A stretch of 64,000 nt of DNA from CBDHHC01 sp050633205. Its GTDB lineage: Bacteria; Pseudomonadota; Alphaproteobacteria; Rhizobiales; CBDHHC01. Below the pieces are notes generated by a model that was not told the origin of the DNA, did no database searches, and saw only the letters and a list, made by a program, of their open reading frames with translations. The position numbers and the translations under genes are program-made. Each line of letters begins with the position of its first letter. Positions within the stretch are counted from its first letter, which is position 1. The stretch covers positions 32,148 through 96,147 of the forward strand of contig JBOEGA010000003.1 of assembly GCA_050633205.1 (NCBI GenBank). Direction: 5' to 3'. This document shows, one piece after another, positions 24,641-33,442 of the stretch.

Positions 24641-25513
24641 ATGGGAAAAATTGACGCCATTCTTATTGCCGGGCCTACGGCCAGCGGAAAGTCTGCATTT
24701 GCTATTGAGCAGGCGCAGAAAAATAACGGTATTATTGTTAATTCAGATTCAATGCAGGTTTACAAGGAGTTGCGGGTTCTGACCGCACGTCCCAGTATTG
24801 AAGATGAGGCTGTGGTTCCGCATTGTATGTACGGGAATGTTAGCGGAGCAACTGCCTATTCGGTTGGTCAGTGGTATGAGGATGTGAAGCTGGTTCTGGA
24901 AGATTGCCGGCAATCGGGAACTGTACCTGTGTTTACAGGTGGGACGGGCATGTATTTTTCTGCGCTTCTTGGAGGGCTTTCTCCAGTTCCGCCTGTTCCT
25001 GATGATATTCGGGAGTACTGGCGCAAACAGGCGCTTGAGGTTGGTGCCCCTGTTTTGCATAAAATGCTGCAGGAGCGTGATCCGCTTATGGCAGGGCAAT
25101 TAAGACCGTCTGATCCACAGAGACTGGCCCGTGCACTGGAAGTTTTTGATGCGACAGGGATTTCTCTTTGTGAATGGCAGAAAAAACCCGGGGTTCCGCT
25201 TATTGATGAGGCAAAGGTTGAGAAATATGTGATCTCGCCTGAGCGGGATATGCTGTATGACAGGTGTAACCGGCGGTTTGATATTATGATAGAGCAGGGG
25301 GCTCTTAAGGAAGTTGAAGAGCTTAGTGCCAGGAATTTTCATCCGGATTTACCGATTATGAGGGCTTTAGGTGTAAAACCTATACAGGACTATTTAAGCG
25401 GGAAAATGTCTCTGGAAGAGGTTGCCGAGATATCGAAGCGTGATACGCGGCGTTATGCGAAAAGACAGCTAACATGGCTTCGAGGTAATATGATTGCGTG
25501 GAATTGGATGTAA
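24641..25513 (+). CDS. miaA: tRNA dimethylallyltransferase MiaA
   Basis: This is a 290-residue protein with P-loop AGPTASGKS, then the DSMQVYKEL motif, FTGGTGMYFSALLGGL, and late ALGVKPIQDYL and TRRYAKRQLTWLR. It adds a dimethylallyl group to A37 of tRNAs reading UNN codons. The normal family length supports an intact gene. A hairpin with a T-run follows. Confidence 0.95.
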   Translation: MGKIDAILIAGPTASGKSAFAIEQAQKNNGIIVNSDSMQVYKELRVLTARPSIEDEAVVPHCMYGNVSGATAYSVGQWYEDVKLVLEDCRQSGTVPVFTGGTGMYFSALLGGLSPVPPVPDDIREYWRKQALEVGAPVLHKMLQERDPLMAGQLRPSDPQRLARALEVFDATGISLCEWQKKPGVPLIDEAKVEKYVISPERDMLYDRCNRRFDIMIEQGALKEVEELSARNFHPDLPIMRALGVKPIQDYLSGKMSLEEVAEISKRDTRRYAKRQLTWLRGNMIAWNWM

Positions 25514-25520
25514 AAGTAAT

Positions 25521-25565
25521 ATATGGAAAGAATTTTGCGAAAAAATTTCCATATTATATTTTTTT
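25521..25565 (+). terminator. Probable terminator after miaA
   Basis: ATATGGAAA (25521-25529) and TTTCCATAT (25546-25554) are perfect 9-bp arms, followed by TATATTTTTTT. The stem is AT-rich, so strength is uncertain. Confidence 0.5.
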
Positions 25566-25757
25566 GATGTTGACCAATGGTGGTTCAGCAGATACCTTGC
25601 ATGCTTCTTTGTTGCAGTGCGCCCAAAACTGTGTGGGGTACTCCGGATTAATTGCTGATCCGCAAGGGAAATCTAATCAATAAGCAAAGATAGAAACTTT
25701 GGAAGGCGCTATATGAAAGCGCCGATAATATAATACGGCCGGAAGGAGTAAGCGGCG

Positions 25758-27524
25758 ATGTCAGGAGAAATGACCGGCGCAGAGATAGTTCTCAAAGCGC
25801 TAGCCGACCAGAATGTTGAGCATATATTCGGTTATCCAGGTGGTGCAGTGCTGCCAATTTATGATGAAATATTCAAGCAGGATAAAATTGAACATATTCT
25901 CGTCCGTCATGAGCAAGGGGCAACCCATGCTGCGGAAGGGTATGCGCGTTCAACTGGTAAAGTCGGTGTGGTCCTGGTGACATCCGGTCCCGGTGCTACG
26001 AATGCAGTTACCGGCTTGACTGATGCGTTGATGGACTCCATCCCGATGGTTTGTATTACAGGTCAGGTTGCGACTTCCTTTATCGGCAGTGATGCTTTTC
26101 AGGAGTGTGATACTGTTGGTATTACACGGCCCTGCACGAAGCATAATTATCTGGTTAAGGATATTGCAGACCTTCCACGGATACTGCATGAGGCATTTTT
26201 TGTGGCTTCTAATGGTCGTCCCGGTCCTGTTGTTGTTGATATTCCAAAGGATATTCAGTTTGCATCGGGGCGTTATACAGGCCCGTCGAATGTTATTCAC
26301 AAGACCTATCGCCCCAAGCTGAAAGCGGAAGACAGTTCTATCCGTGAAGCAGTTGAGATGCTGTCCAAGGCGAAGAAGCCTTTGTTCTATACTGGCGGTG
26401 GCGTTATTAACTCTGGCAAGATTGCAAGTCAGTTGCTTACGCAGTTTGTTAAAACTACAGGGGTTCCGATTACCTCGACACTGATGGGGCTTGGTGCTTT
26501 TCCTGCTTCTGATGATCAGTTTCTTGGAATGCTGGGGATGCATGGTACCTATGAAGCAAACTGGGCAATGCATGACTGTGATGTGATGGTTTGTATCGGA
26601 GCGCGTTTTGATGACCGGATTACCGGGCGTCTTGATGCTTTTGCACCGAACTCAAAGAAAATCCATATTGATATTGATCCGTCCTCGATTAACAAGAATG
26701 TTAAAGTTGACCTGCCAATTGTTGGTGATGTGGCTTATGTTCTTGAGGATCTTATTCGGGTATGGCGATCCCGTTCAGCGAGCGTAGACCAGAAAGCACT
26801 GAAAAGCTGGTGGAAGCAGATTAAAGAATGGCGTTCCAAGCAATGTCTGAATTACAAGCAGAGCAAAGACGTGATTATGCCTCAATATGCTATTCAGCGT
26901 CTTTATGAGCTAACGAAAGACCGAGATACGTATATCACGACTGAAGTTGGCCAGCATCAGATGTGGGCTGCGCAGTATTACAAGTTTGATGAGCCTAACA
27001 GATGGATGACGTCTGGTGGTCTTGGAACTATGGGGTATGGATTGCCTGCGGCTCTTGGTGTTCAGATTGCTCACCCTGATTCACTGGTTATCGATATTGC
27101 CGGTGAAGCTTCAGTGCAAATGACAATGCAGGAGATGTCTACGGCGTTGCAGTATAATGCGCCGATCAAGATATTTATTCTGAATAACGAATATATGGGT
27201 ATGGTTCGTCAGTGGCAGCAGTTGTTGCATGGGGCGCGTTATTCTCATAGTTATTCTGAAGCTCTGCCTGACTTTGTCAAGCTTGCTGAGGCGTATGGTG
27301 GTGTTGGTATTCGTGCTGATAAACCGGATGAGCTGGATGATGCCATTCGTGAAATGATATCGGTTGACAAGCCTGTGCTGTTTGATTGCCGCGTGCATAA
27401 AGTTGCGAACTGCTTCCCGATGATCCCATCTGGTGAGGCACATAACTGTATGTTGCTGGACTCTGAAGCTACTGAGGAAAGCATTGCAAATGCAATTTCC
27501 GATGAAGGCAAGGTGCTGGTATAA
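25758..27524 (+). CDS. ilvB: Acetolactate synthase large subunit
   Basis: This is a 588-residue ThDP-dependent enzyme. The catalytic Glu region is LVRHEQGATHAAEGYARSTGK. A central FAD-binding domain follows, and the ThDP-binding segment is IAGEASVQMTMQEM followed by LNNEYMGMVRQWQ. It condenses pyruvate (or with 2-ketobutyrate) in the first shared step of branched-chain amino-acid synthesis. The 240-bp leader contains a hairpin (GGCGCT/AGCGCC, 25705-25723). The short frame there lacks runs of Leu, Ile or Val codons, so classical attenuation is not supported. ilvH follows 32 bp later. Confidence 0.95.
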   Translation: MSGEMTGAEIVLKALADQNVEHIFGYPGGAVLPIYDEIFKQDKIEHILVRHEQGATHAAEGYARSTGKVGVVLVTSGPGATNAVTGLTDALMDSIPMVCITGQVATSFIGSDAFQECDTVGITRPCTKHNYLVKDIADLPRILHEAFFVASNGRPGPVVVDIPKDIQFASGRYTGPSNVIHKTYRPKLKAEDSSIREAVEMLSKAKKPLFYTGGGVINSGKIASQLLTQFVKTTGVPITSTLMGLGAFPASDDQFLGMLGMHGTYEANWAMHDCDVMVCIGARFDDRITGRLDAFAPNSKKIHIDIDPSSINKNVKVDLPIVGDVAYVLEDLIRVWRSRSASVDQKALKSWWKQIKEWRSKQCLNYKQSKDVIMPQYAIQRLYELTKDRDTYITTEVGQHQMWAAQYYKFDEPNRWMTSGGLGTMGYGLPAALGVQIAHPDSLVIDIAGEASVQMTMQEMSTALQYNAPIKIFILNNEYMGMVRQWQQLLHGARYSHSYSEALPDFVKLAEAYGGVGIRADKPDELDDAIREMISVDKPVLFDCRVHKVANCFPMIPSGEAHNCMLLDSEATEESIANAISDEGKVLV

Positions 27525-27556
27525 GGGAGGTTGGGCTTACTGCCTGACAAAGAGAT

Positions 27557-28069
27557 ATGACTACAGATAAAAATCTTGAGCAGCATACATTATCAGTTCT
27601 TGTCGATAACGAGCCAGGAGTTCTGGCTCGTGTTACAGGATTGTTTTCGGGGCGGGCTTACAATATCGACTCCCTGACTGTAACCGAGACAGAGCATGAT
27701 AATCATCTTTCCAGGATTACAATTGTAACCACTGGTACTCCGGATGTTATTGAGCAGATTACCAAGCAACTTGAACGTCTGGTTCCGGTACACCGTGTGA
27801 ATGATCTGACGCTGGATGGTAATTCGCTGGAACGAGAACTGGCTCTGATCAAAGTTCGTGGAAAAGGTGACAAGCGTGTTGAAGCGTTGAGACTGGCTGA
27901 AGCTTTCAGAGCGCATGTTGTTGATGCTTCAACCGAGCATTTTGTGTTTGAGCTGACGGGACGTATCAATAAAATCGAGCAGTTTATCATGCTGATGATG
28001 CCGCTTGGACTAGTTGAAGTCTCCAGAACCGGTATGGCAGCAATTGCACGTGGTGCCGAGCCAATTTAG
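27557..28069 (+). CDS. ilvH: Acetolactate synthase small (regulatory) subunit
   Basis: This is a 170-residue protein with an N-terminal ACT domain (LSVLVDNEPGVLARVTGLFSGRAYNIDSL) and the C-terminal ALS_ss_C domain (ELALIKV through EVSRTGMAAIARG). It binds the large subunit and confers valine feedback inhibition. A strong terminator follows, and ilvC is not adjacent. Confidence 0.95.
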   Translation: MTTDKNLEQHTLSVLVDNEPGVLARVTGLFSGRAYNIDSLTVTETEHDNHLSRITIVTTGTPDVIEQITKQLERLVPVHRVNDLTLDGNSLERELALIKVRGKGDKRVEALRLAEAFRAHVVDASTEHFVFELTGRINKIEQFIMLMMPLGLVEVSRTGMAAIARGAEPI

Positions 28070-28103
28070 AGACAGAATATCTTCTGTAATTGAATATATA
28101 TTA

Positions 28104-28131
28104 AGCCCGGCCCTGTTGCCGGGCTTTTTTA
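28104..28131 (+). terminator. Intrinsic terminator of ilvBH
   Basis: AGCCCGG (28104-28110) pairs with CCGGGCT (28119-28125), followed by a run of T, 35 bp after the ilvH stop. Confidence 0.9.
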
Positions 28132-28184
28132 TAAGAGATATCAAAACTTTAATATCAGCTGGTCGCTTCACCTTATTAAGTATT

Positions 28185-28219
28185 AAGACAAAAGTTTAAG
28201 AATCTTGAACTTTTGTCTT
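28185..28219. promoter_or_regulatory. 35-bp near-perfect palindrome upstream of DMT transporter
   Basis: AAGACAAAAGTT (28185-28196) is the exact reverse complement of AACTTTTGTCTT (28208-28219). The 11 bases between (TAAGAATCTTG) continue the symmetry except for one T/G mismatch. A GAATC (GANTC) site lies at the centre. It is 64 bp before the chosen start of the transporter. It is probably an operator or cruciform-forming site. Confidence 0.5.
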
Positions 28220-28282
28220 GTTCTGTCCAGAAAAAGGCCTATATTAGAAGAAACATACTTCTCAGTAGGTGGTATCCTTATT

Positions 28283-29179
28283 ATGTCTCCTCTTTCATTG
28301 TTTTACTTTGTACTAGCAATAGCAGGTTTTGGCAGTGCGTTTGCGTTGTCTAACGTTGCTGTTTCTCATTTTTCTCCTATTCATGTGGCTACTGCCCGAG
28401 CTGTTGTAGCAGCGGTTGCGACGGCTTTGTTTGTTCTGGCTATGGGGATCAGGATTCCCAGAACGGAACGTCATGTGGTTATTTATATTATTCTCGGGGT
28501 TCTGACTGTTGCGGCGCCGTTTGCCCTGATTGCATGGTCCCAGTCAATGATTGACAGCAGCCTTGGTGGTGTGATTTTCGCTAGTATGCCGCTGGTGACT
28601 TTACTGCTTGGGGCAGTTGTGCTGACAGACGCCATTCCAACAACAAGACAGTTGTCCGGTGCGATTATCGGGCTGGCAGGCGTGTTCTATGTTGCTACGG
28701 GCGGAGATATTAATACTGATGGTTCTCAATTGCTGGGTGCCGGATTAACTCTTCTTGCAGTATTCTGTTATTCTCTAGGCGGTGTGTTTGTTAAGCGTTT
28801 TGATGATATTGACCCGCGTGCCATGAGTTTCGGACAGTTGATTGCTGCGATGATTATTCTGGTGATTATCAGTTTCTGGAATATTTCATCACTGACATTG
28901 CCTGACAGTTATGCGCCTTATGTTGTGGTTCTATGGCTTGGTGTATTCAGTACAGCAATGCCGATGATGGCGATTTTCCTTCTTATTCAAAGAGAGGGGC
29001 CGGCACCTGCATCGATGACCGCATTCTTTATGCCCATTATGGCAATGGGGATCGGGGCAATATGGATGTCTGAACCGATTTCCAAGACGTTGATACTGGG
29101 TACTGTACTTGTACTGATTGGTGCGTGGCTTGTGGTTTACACACCTGCTTCAAGAGAAAAAATTACTGCTGTAGGTTAA
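28283..29179 (+). CDS. EamA/DMT-family transporter
   Basis: This is a 298-residue protein of about ten membrane helices in two homologous halves, the EamA pattern. Typical features are FALSNVAVSHFSPIHVATARAVVAA near the N-terminus, LSGAIIGLAGVFYVATGG ending the first half, and PASMTAFFMPIMAMGIGAIWMSEPIS near the C-terminus. The ATG at 28283 (AGGTGG about 10 bp upstream) fits the domain start; a frame extends 26 codons upstream. It is likely a metabolite or amino-acid exporter. The substrate is unknown. Confidence 0.85.
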   Translation: MSPLSLFYFVLAIAGFGSAFALSNVAVSHFSPIHVATARAVVAAVATALFVLAMGIRIPRTERHVVIYIILGVLTVAAPFALIAWSQSMIDSSLGGVIFASMPLVTLLLGAVVLTDAIPTTRQLSGAIIGLAGVFYVATGGDINTDGSQLLGAGLTLLAVFCYSLGGVFVKRFDDIDPRAMSFGQLIAAMIILVIISFWNISSLTLPDSYAPYVVVLWLGVFSTAMPMMAIFLLIQREGPAPASMTAFFMPIMAMGIGAIWMSEPISKTLILGTVLVLIGAWLVVYTPASREKITAVG

Positions 29180-29275
29180 TTTTGCTTATGTTTCAAGATG
29201 CAGCCCTGTAGTAATATGGCCTAATACCCCAAGCTCATATATTGTCTATCATGCTGTTTTATATGGTGGGATGAT

Positions 29276-30307
29276 TTGCAGAATATGAGCGCTTTGTGGG
29301 ATAAACGTCAAATTTCTCTGGTGGCAATGATTATTGTTGCTACAGGATGTCTGGTACTGGGATTGACGTTACCGGTTATCCGGCTCAGTAAATATTATTT
29401 TGATCAGGCTAATCATTCTATCCTATCTGCAGTCAATGCATTATTTAACAGGGAAGAGTATTTCCTTGGCGGTGTTGTATTTGTTTTTGCAATTTTAATG
29501 CCGGTTATCAAGCTTTTGTATCTTCTTATTCTGGCATCATTATCCAAAGAGCAGATTGTTAAACAGAGCAGGACATTCAAGGCGCTGGACTGGGTTGGTA
29601 AGTGGTCGATGCATGATGTGCTTATTCTGGCTTTTACTATTCTGTATGTGAAATCATCCAGTTTCAGTCAGGCGGTAAATCTGTATGGAGTATACTTTTT
29701 TGGATTTTCTCTTGTCCTGACAATGATTGCGTATCAGGATGTGAAGCGTATACATTCTGAGGCATTTGAAGAACTGGACAGAAAGAAAAGGTACAGGGAG
29801 GCTTTAAGCAGCCCATCAAATCTTTCGTCCAACAGGCGGTACTTTATTACACTGGTGACGTTTGGCGCAGTTATTTTTCTTGTGCTTGGTGTTACACAGC
29901 CGGTTATGGAGCTGACGCATTTATCTGTCTGGACAAATCAGCATTCTATTCTGTCCGTGGCTGAGGCACTTTATTCTAACCAGCAGTATTTTCTCGCGAC
30001 TATAATTCTGCTTTTCTCTGTTGTATTTCCCGGTGTTAAAATATTCTATCTGCTTACAGTTGTATTGCTGCCACCGCTGATTCCGCAGAAGCGCATTCGT
30101 TTTTTCAAGTATATGAACTGGTTGGGGCGATGGTCGATGATGGATGTCATGATTCTGGCGTTGATGGTTTTTTATATTAACGGAAGTGCTATTTCGAAGG
30201 CTGCTACATTATCGGGAATATATTTTTTTGCAGTATCAGTTTTACTGACAATGGTGGCTTATGGCGGGGTGAAAGCCAGTGGTCCAGTAGAAAGTTATCC
30301 TAATTAA
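29276..30307 (+). CDS. PqiA-domain membrane protein with internal duplication
   Basis: This is a 343-residue inner-membrane protein built of two similar PqiA-type halves. Each half has a helix, a QHSIL- or NHSIL-type loop, FPGVKIFYLL or MPVIKLLYLL, the motif WxGxWSMxDVxILA (WVGKWSMHDVLILA and WLGRWSMMDVMILA) and a closing helix. PqiA proteins partner MCE-ring proteins in lipid transport across the periplasm. No MCE (PqiB) gene is adjacent and no zinc-ribbon cysteines are seen. The start may be the TTG at 29276 (GGTGGG at proper spacing) or the ATG at 29285. Confidence 0.8.
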   Translation: MQNMSALWDKRQISLVAMIIVATGCLVLGLTLPVIRLSKYYFDQANHSILSAVNALFNREEYFLGGVVFVFAILMPVIKLLYLLILASLSKEQIVKQSRTFKALDWVGKWSMHDVLILAFTILYVKSSSFSQAVNLYGVYFFGFSLVLTMIAYQDVKRIHSEAFEELDRKKRYREALSSPSNLSSNRRYFITLVTFGAVIFLVLGVTQPVMELTHLSVWTNQHSILSVAEALYSNQQYFLATIILLFSVVFPGVKIFYLLTVVLLPPLIPQKRIRFFKYMNWLGRWSMMDVMILALMVFYINGSAISKAATLSGIYFFAVSVLLTMVAYGGVKASGPVESYPN

Positions 30308-30378
30308 TTCTTTGTAATCTCAGCTTTGCCACTTTTTTTTGGAACTCTTATCATAGAATAACAAAGATAGGTGGATGA

Positions 30379-30834
30379 ATGAATAGAACTGTTATGAGAT
30401 TTATAGCACTGTTCACCATTGTTTTTGCGATGGTTGTCAGTCTGAATGCGAATGCTTCTTCTGTTGGTAGTCAGTCAGGTGTACTGGCTTTTGCCAAGAA
30501 GAATAATCTGGTTACTGATCCTTCCGATGCTACTCCTTTATTGGTCAAGCATCATCGAAAGTCCAAGGGTAAGAAGTATAAAAAGAGAAAGTATTATGGC
30601 GGTAAATATCGCGGTCGTAAATGGAGGGGCAAGCGATACAGAGGCCGCCATTACAGGCGCCACAGGCGTTACCGCCATTATCGCTATAGCAGATGCCACC
30701 GTGCAAGAAGACGTTGTGCATGGCGTTATGGATGGCATACATACAGATGGCGTCGTTGTGTAAGGCGACATGGTTGTTATTACCGTGGACCAAGAGTCAG
30801 ATTTGATCCGTTTCCTTTCCCGTTTCCCTATTAA
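30379..30834 (+). CDS. Exported Arg/Tyr/His-rich basic protein
   Basis: This is a 151-residue protein. A signal peptide (FIALFTIVFAMVVSLNANA) is followed by a short neutral region and then ~85 residues of low-complexity Arg, Lys, Tyr, His and Gly, with four Cys and three Trp near the C-terminus. The tail is FDPFPFPFPY. I do not recognise the family. The composition suggests binding to polyanions such as LPS, DNA or PHA-associated surfaces. The frame is clearly coding in its signal peptide and ends at a terminator. The low-complexity part rules out firm homology claims. Confidence 0.65.
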   Translation: MNRTVMRFIALFTIVFAMVVSLNANASSVGSQSGVLAFAKKNNLVTDPSDATPLLVKHHRKSKGKKYKKRKYYGGKYRGRKWRGKRYRGRHYRRHRRYRHYRYSRCHRARRRCAWRYGWHTYRWRRCVRRHGCYYRGPRVRFDPFPFPFPY

Positions 30835-30865
30835 TGGAAACTGAAATTCAGAGCGGTTAATTTTT

Positions 30866-30903
30866 AGGGCGTTTGCTATTCTGCATGCGCCCTTTATATT
30901 TTT
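30866..30903 (+). terminator. Probable terminator between convergent genes
   Basis: AGGGCG (30866-30871) pairs with CGCCCT (30888-30893), with partial inner pairing, followed by TTATATTTTTA. It lies after the basic-protein gene and overlaps the phaC stop. Confidence 0.55.
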
Positions 30904-32711
30904 ACTTTTACATATGAACCCGGAGCATCTTCAATTGGTTTCAGTGTACCTTCTGATGGATCGCGGGCGGGGGTTTTTGAGCCAGATTTAGCGCCCAGCC
31001 AGTTCGCCCAGTCAGGCCACCATGAGCCCGGAGTTTCTGTTGCTGTTTCCAGCCAGTTATCCAGAGTTTCTTCTGTTCTTCTGTTGGTCCAGTATTGATA
31101 TTTGTGTTTGTTCGGGGGATTGACGACACCTGCGATATGTCCTGAGCCGGCAAGGACAAATTTAACCATTCCTCCAAAAAGACGTGAGCCGCGGTAGACT
31201 GATCTTGCAGGCGCTATATGATCTTCTTTTGAGGCCAGCTCGTATATGGGAATTTTGACTTTGGATAGATCAAGTGGTGTTCCGTCTATTACTAGTTTCC
31301 TGTCAGCCAGATTATTGTTTTTATAAAATTCTCTCAGGTAAAAGGCATGGTTTGCAGCAGGCATTCTTGTGGAATCCTGATTCCAGTACAGAAGATCAAA
31401 CGGGAAGGGTTTTTTACCCAGCATGTAATTGTTTATGACGTACGGCCAGACGAGATCTTTGGGGCGCATAAAGTTAAATACAGCGCACATCCTAGAGCCA
31501 TCCAGGTAGCCATTTTCTGACATGAGATTTTCCAGTGAAGAGAGCTGGTCATCATCTATAAATACGAGAAGATCTCCTGCATCACTAAAGTCTACCTGAG
31601 TGGTGAGGAATGATGCGGACTGGACTGAGTTGATTTTATGTTCTGCCATATAGGCCAGTGAAGTCGCCAGTAAAGTGCCACCAACGCAATAGCCCAGTGC
31701 ATTTATCTGTCTAACACCTGTTGTTTCCTGCACAGCATTAATCGCTGAAAAAAGGCCTTCTTTCATGTAGTCCGTGAAGTTTTTATCAGCCAGGCTTTTG
31801 TTCGGGTTTACCCAGGATATAGTAAATACAGTGAAGCCCTGAGCTACAGCCCATGCTATGAAGGATTTTTTAGGGACGAGGTCCAGAATATAATATTTGT
31901 TAATCCAGGGGGGGACAATCAGCAAGGGAATTTCAAATACTTCTTCTGTTGCCGGGCTATACTGGATCAGTTGTATCAGTTCATTCTGATAAATGACCTT
32001 GCCCGGTGTTACCGCAAGGTTTTTACCAACTTCAAAGGCATCAAGATCAGTCTGGCTGATTTTGAACATCTCTTTTGACTGTTCCAGATCCTGAGTCAGG
32101 TTTTGCATCCCCCTGATCAGGTTCTCTCCATTGCTCTGGAGCGTTTCCTTTAAAACTTCCGGGTTTGTGAAAAGGAAGTTAGAAGGAGAGAGTGCCGAGT
32201 TGATCAGTTTGGCATAGAATTCAGCCCGTTGTTTTGTATGTGTTTCAATGTCCTGAGACGTTTCAACCATTTCCTGAGCCCAGTCTGATGTAACCAGATA
32301 AGCCTGTTTCAGGAAGTCAAAAACAGGGTTCTCTGTCCATTCATCGTCCTGGAAACGATTATCCCCGGGGCCGGGTTTCTGGACGGGTTCAACATCCTGC
32401 CCCATAAAGCGCTGGAGGGAACTGTTCCAAAGTCTGGAGTATTTATTCAGGAGTTTTGACTGTGCTTCAGAAAAACGTTTGGGATCGTTCAGCCAGTATC
32501 TGGCTACATCTCCCAGTGTCCGGGATGCATTACCTGCTTCATTCAGAAGGTTATATGGTCCGGAATCCCCTCCTGTTTTTTCAAGAAACAGGTTGAATGC
32601 CTTGCTGCCTGTTTCCATAACCTTTATCAAGTTCTGGCTGAGCAATTCCGGATTTTTAACTTCGTATTTCAGTACTGAAGGTAGTTCTGAATTATTCTGG
32701 CTCTCATCCAT
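30894..32711 (-). CDS. phaC: Class I poly(3-hydroxyalkanoate) synthase PhaC
   Basis: This is a 605-residue protein. The N-terminal PhaC_N region (GDVARYWLNDPKRFSEAQ and similar) is followed by an alpha/beta-hydrolase core. Cys342 lies in the lipase-like box GYCVGGT, an Asp in SKEDHIAP and a His in GSGHIAGVVNPP. Size and sequence fit class I synthases, which polymerise 3-hydroxyacyl-CoA into cytoplasmic storage granules. phaA, phaB, phaR and phasin genes are not adjacent. The upstream gap holds a 21-bp dyad that may be an operator. Confidence 0.93.
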   Translation of the reverse strand: MDESQNNSELPSVLKYEVKNPELLSQNLIKVMETGSKAFNLFLEKTGGDSGPYNLLNEAGNASRTLGDVARYWLNDPKRFSEAQSKLLNKYSRLWNSSLQRFMGQDVEPVQKPGPGDNRFQDDEWTENPVFDFLKQAYLVTSDWAQEMVETSQDIETHTKQRAEFYAKLINSALSPSNFLFTNPEVLKETLQSNGENLIRGMQNLTQDLEQSKEMFKISQTDLDAFEVGKNLAVTPGKVIYQNELIQLIQYSPATEEVFEIPLLIVPPWINKYYILDLVPKKSFIAWAVAQGFTVFTISWVNPNKSLADKNFTDYMKEGLFSAINAVQETTGVRQINALGYCVGGTLLATSLAYMAEHKINSVQSASFLTTQVDFSDAGDLLVFIDDDQLSSLENLMSENGYLDGSRMCAVFNFMRPKDLVWPYVINNYMLGKKPFPFDLLYWNQDSTRMPAANHAFYLREFYKNNNLADRKLVIDGTPLDLSKVKIPIYELASKEDHIAPARSVYRGSRLFGGMVKFVLAGSGHIAGVVNPPNKHKYQYWTNRRTEETLDNWLETATETPGSWWPDWANWLGAKSGSKTPARDPSEGTLKPIEDAPGSYVKVKI

Positions 32712-32809
32712 TGCTATCTATCCTGGAGAACATAAATCGAATCAGGCAGTGTAATTAAGCGGGTTTTCCCCGAAGATTTCCATACAAACTTTACATATTG
32801 ATTGACAAA

Positions 32810-32830
32810 TTTGTGATTAATATTCACAAA
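32810..32830. promoter_or_regulatory. Dyad between phaC and the lipoprotein gene
   Basis: TTTGTGA (32810-32816) and TCACAAA (32824-32830) are perfect 7-bp arms separated by TTAATAT. The site is about 100 bp upstream of phaC and 126 bp upstream of the divergent lipoprotein gene. It looks like a dimeric-regulator site (GntR- or CRP-like), but the spacing does not match the CRP consensus exactly. Confidence 0.4.
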
Positions 32831-32955
32831 AATCGTAATATACATTTCACAAAAATGCTTTTATTAAATTATATCACATTCGTAGCTTCAAGCTGTTATC
32901 TCCAGAGGCTGATCTGATTTATTTTATCTGTTCCAGTTTTAAGGAAGTACTGTAC

Positions 32956-33177
32956 ATGCGAGGGTTTCTTTTTAAATTTGCAGTCCTGTTCGCATGTCTG
33001 GGGTTATCCGGGTGCGGTGGTGGAATGGGTATTCCCTGGCCTGATATGCGGATCAGTAACAAGGGCGCGGAAAACGGTCTTTCTGAAAAAGAATCCGATA
33101 GCGTGATCAAAGACTTGCAGAAAGAAAAGGAAACGCATAAAGAAGAGGCTATCAAGGAAATTAAATCAGGTAGTTAA
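32956..33177 (+). CDS. Small lipoprotein
   Basis: This is a 73-residue protein. The hydrophobic signal FLFKFAVLFACLGLSGC carries a lipobox (LSGC) with Cys at about 18, followed by Gly-rich GGGMGIPWP. The charged helical tail (EKESDSVIKDLQKEKETHKEEAIKEIKSG) could be a short coiled coil. It is probably anchored to a membrane after lipidation. Function unknown. Confidence 0.65.
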   Translation: MRGFLFKFAVLFACLGLSGCGGGMGIPWPDMRISNKGAENGLSEKESDSVIKDLQKEKETHKEEAIKEIKSGS

Positions 33178-33442
33178 TTATACTTCTTTGTGCTGATTAT
33201 TGAGATATTTTGTTTTTATTGCCCTCATTTTCTATATGATTCACCCTATTTGCCCTCATTTATAAAATAAAGCCACAATTTTGAATCTAGATGCTGGATA
33301 ATTTGCTTGAGTCTGCTATTTTGACCCAAGCAGTGTATTGGTTTGGTTGTTTTATTGGTATAGTGGCCGGTAATTTTTACTCCCAGAGCCACTCCAGTTG
33401 CACAAACTCCGGGAAAACTGAATAACAAAAGGATAGCCTGTC

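Noticed and set aside
25498..25683. Possible leader peptide controlling ilvB by attenuation
   Set aside because: The short frame has no run of Leu, Val or Ile codons and no paired anti-terminator structure was seen. The only T-run hairpin there fits better as the miaA terminator.
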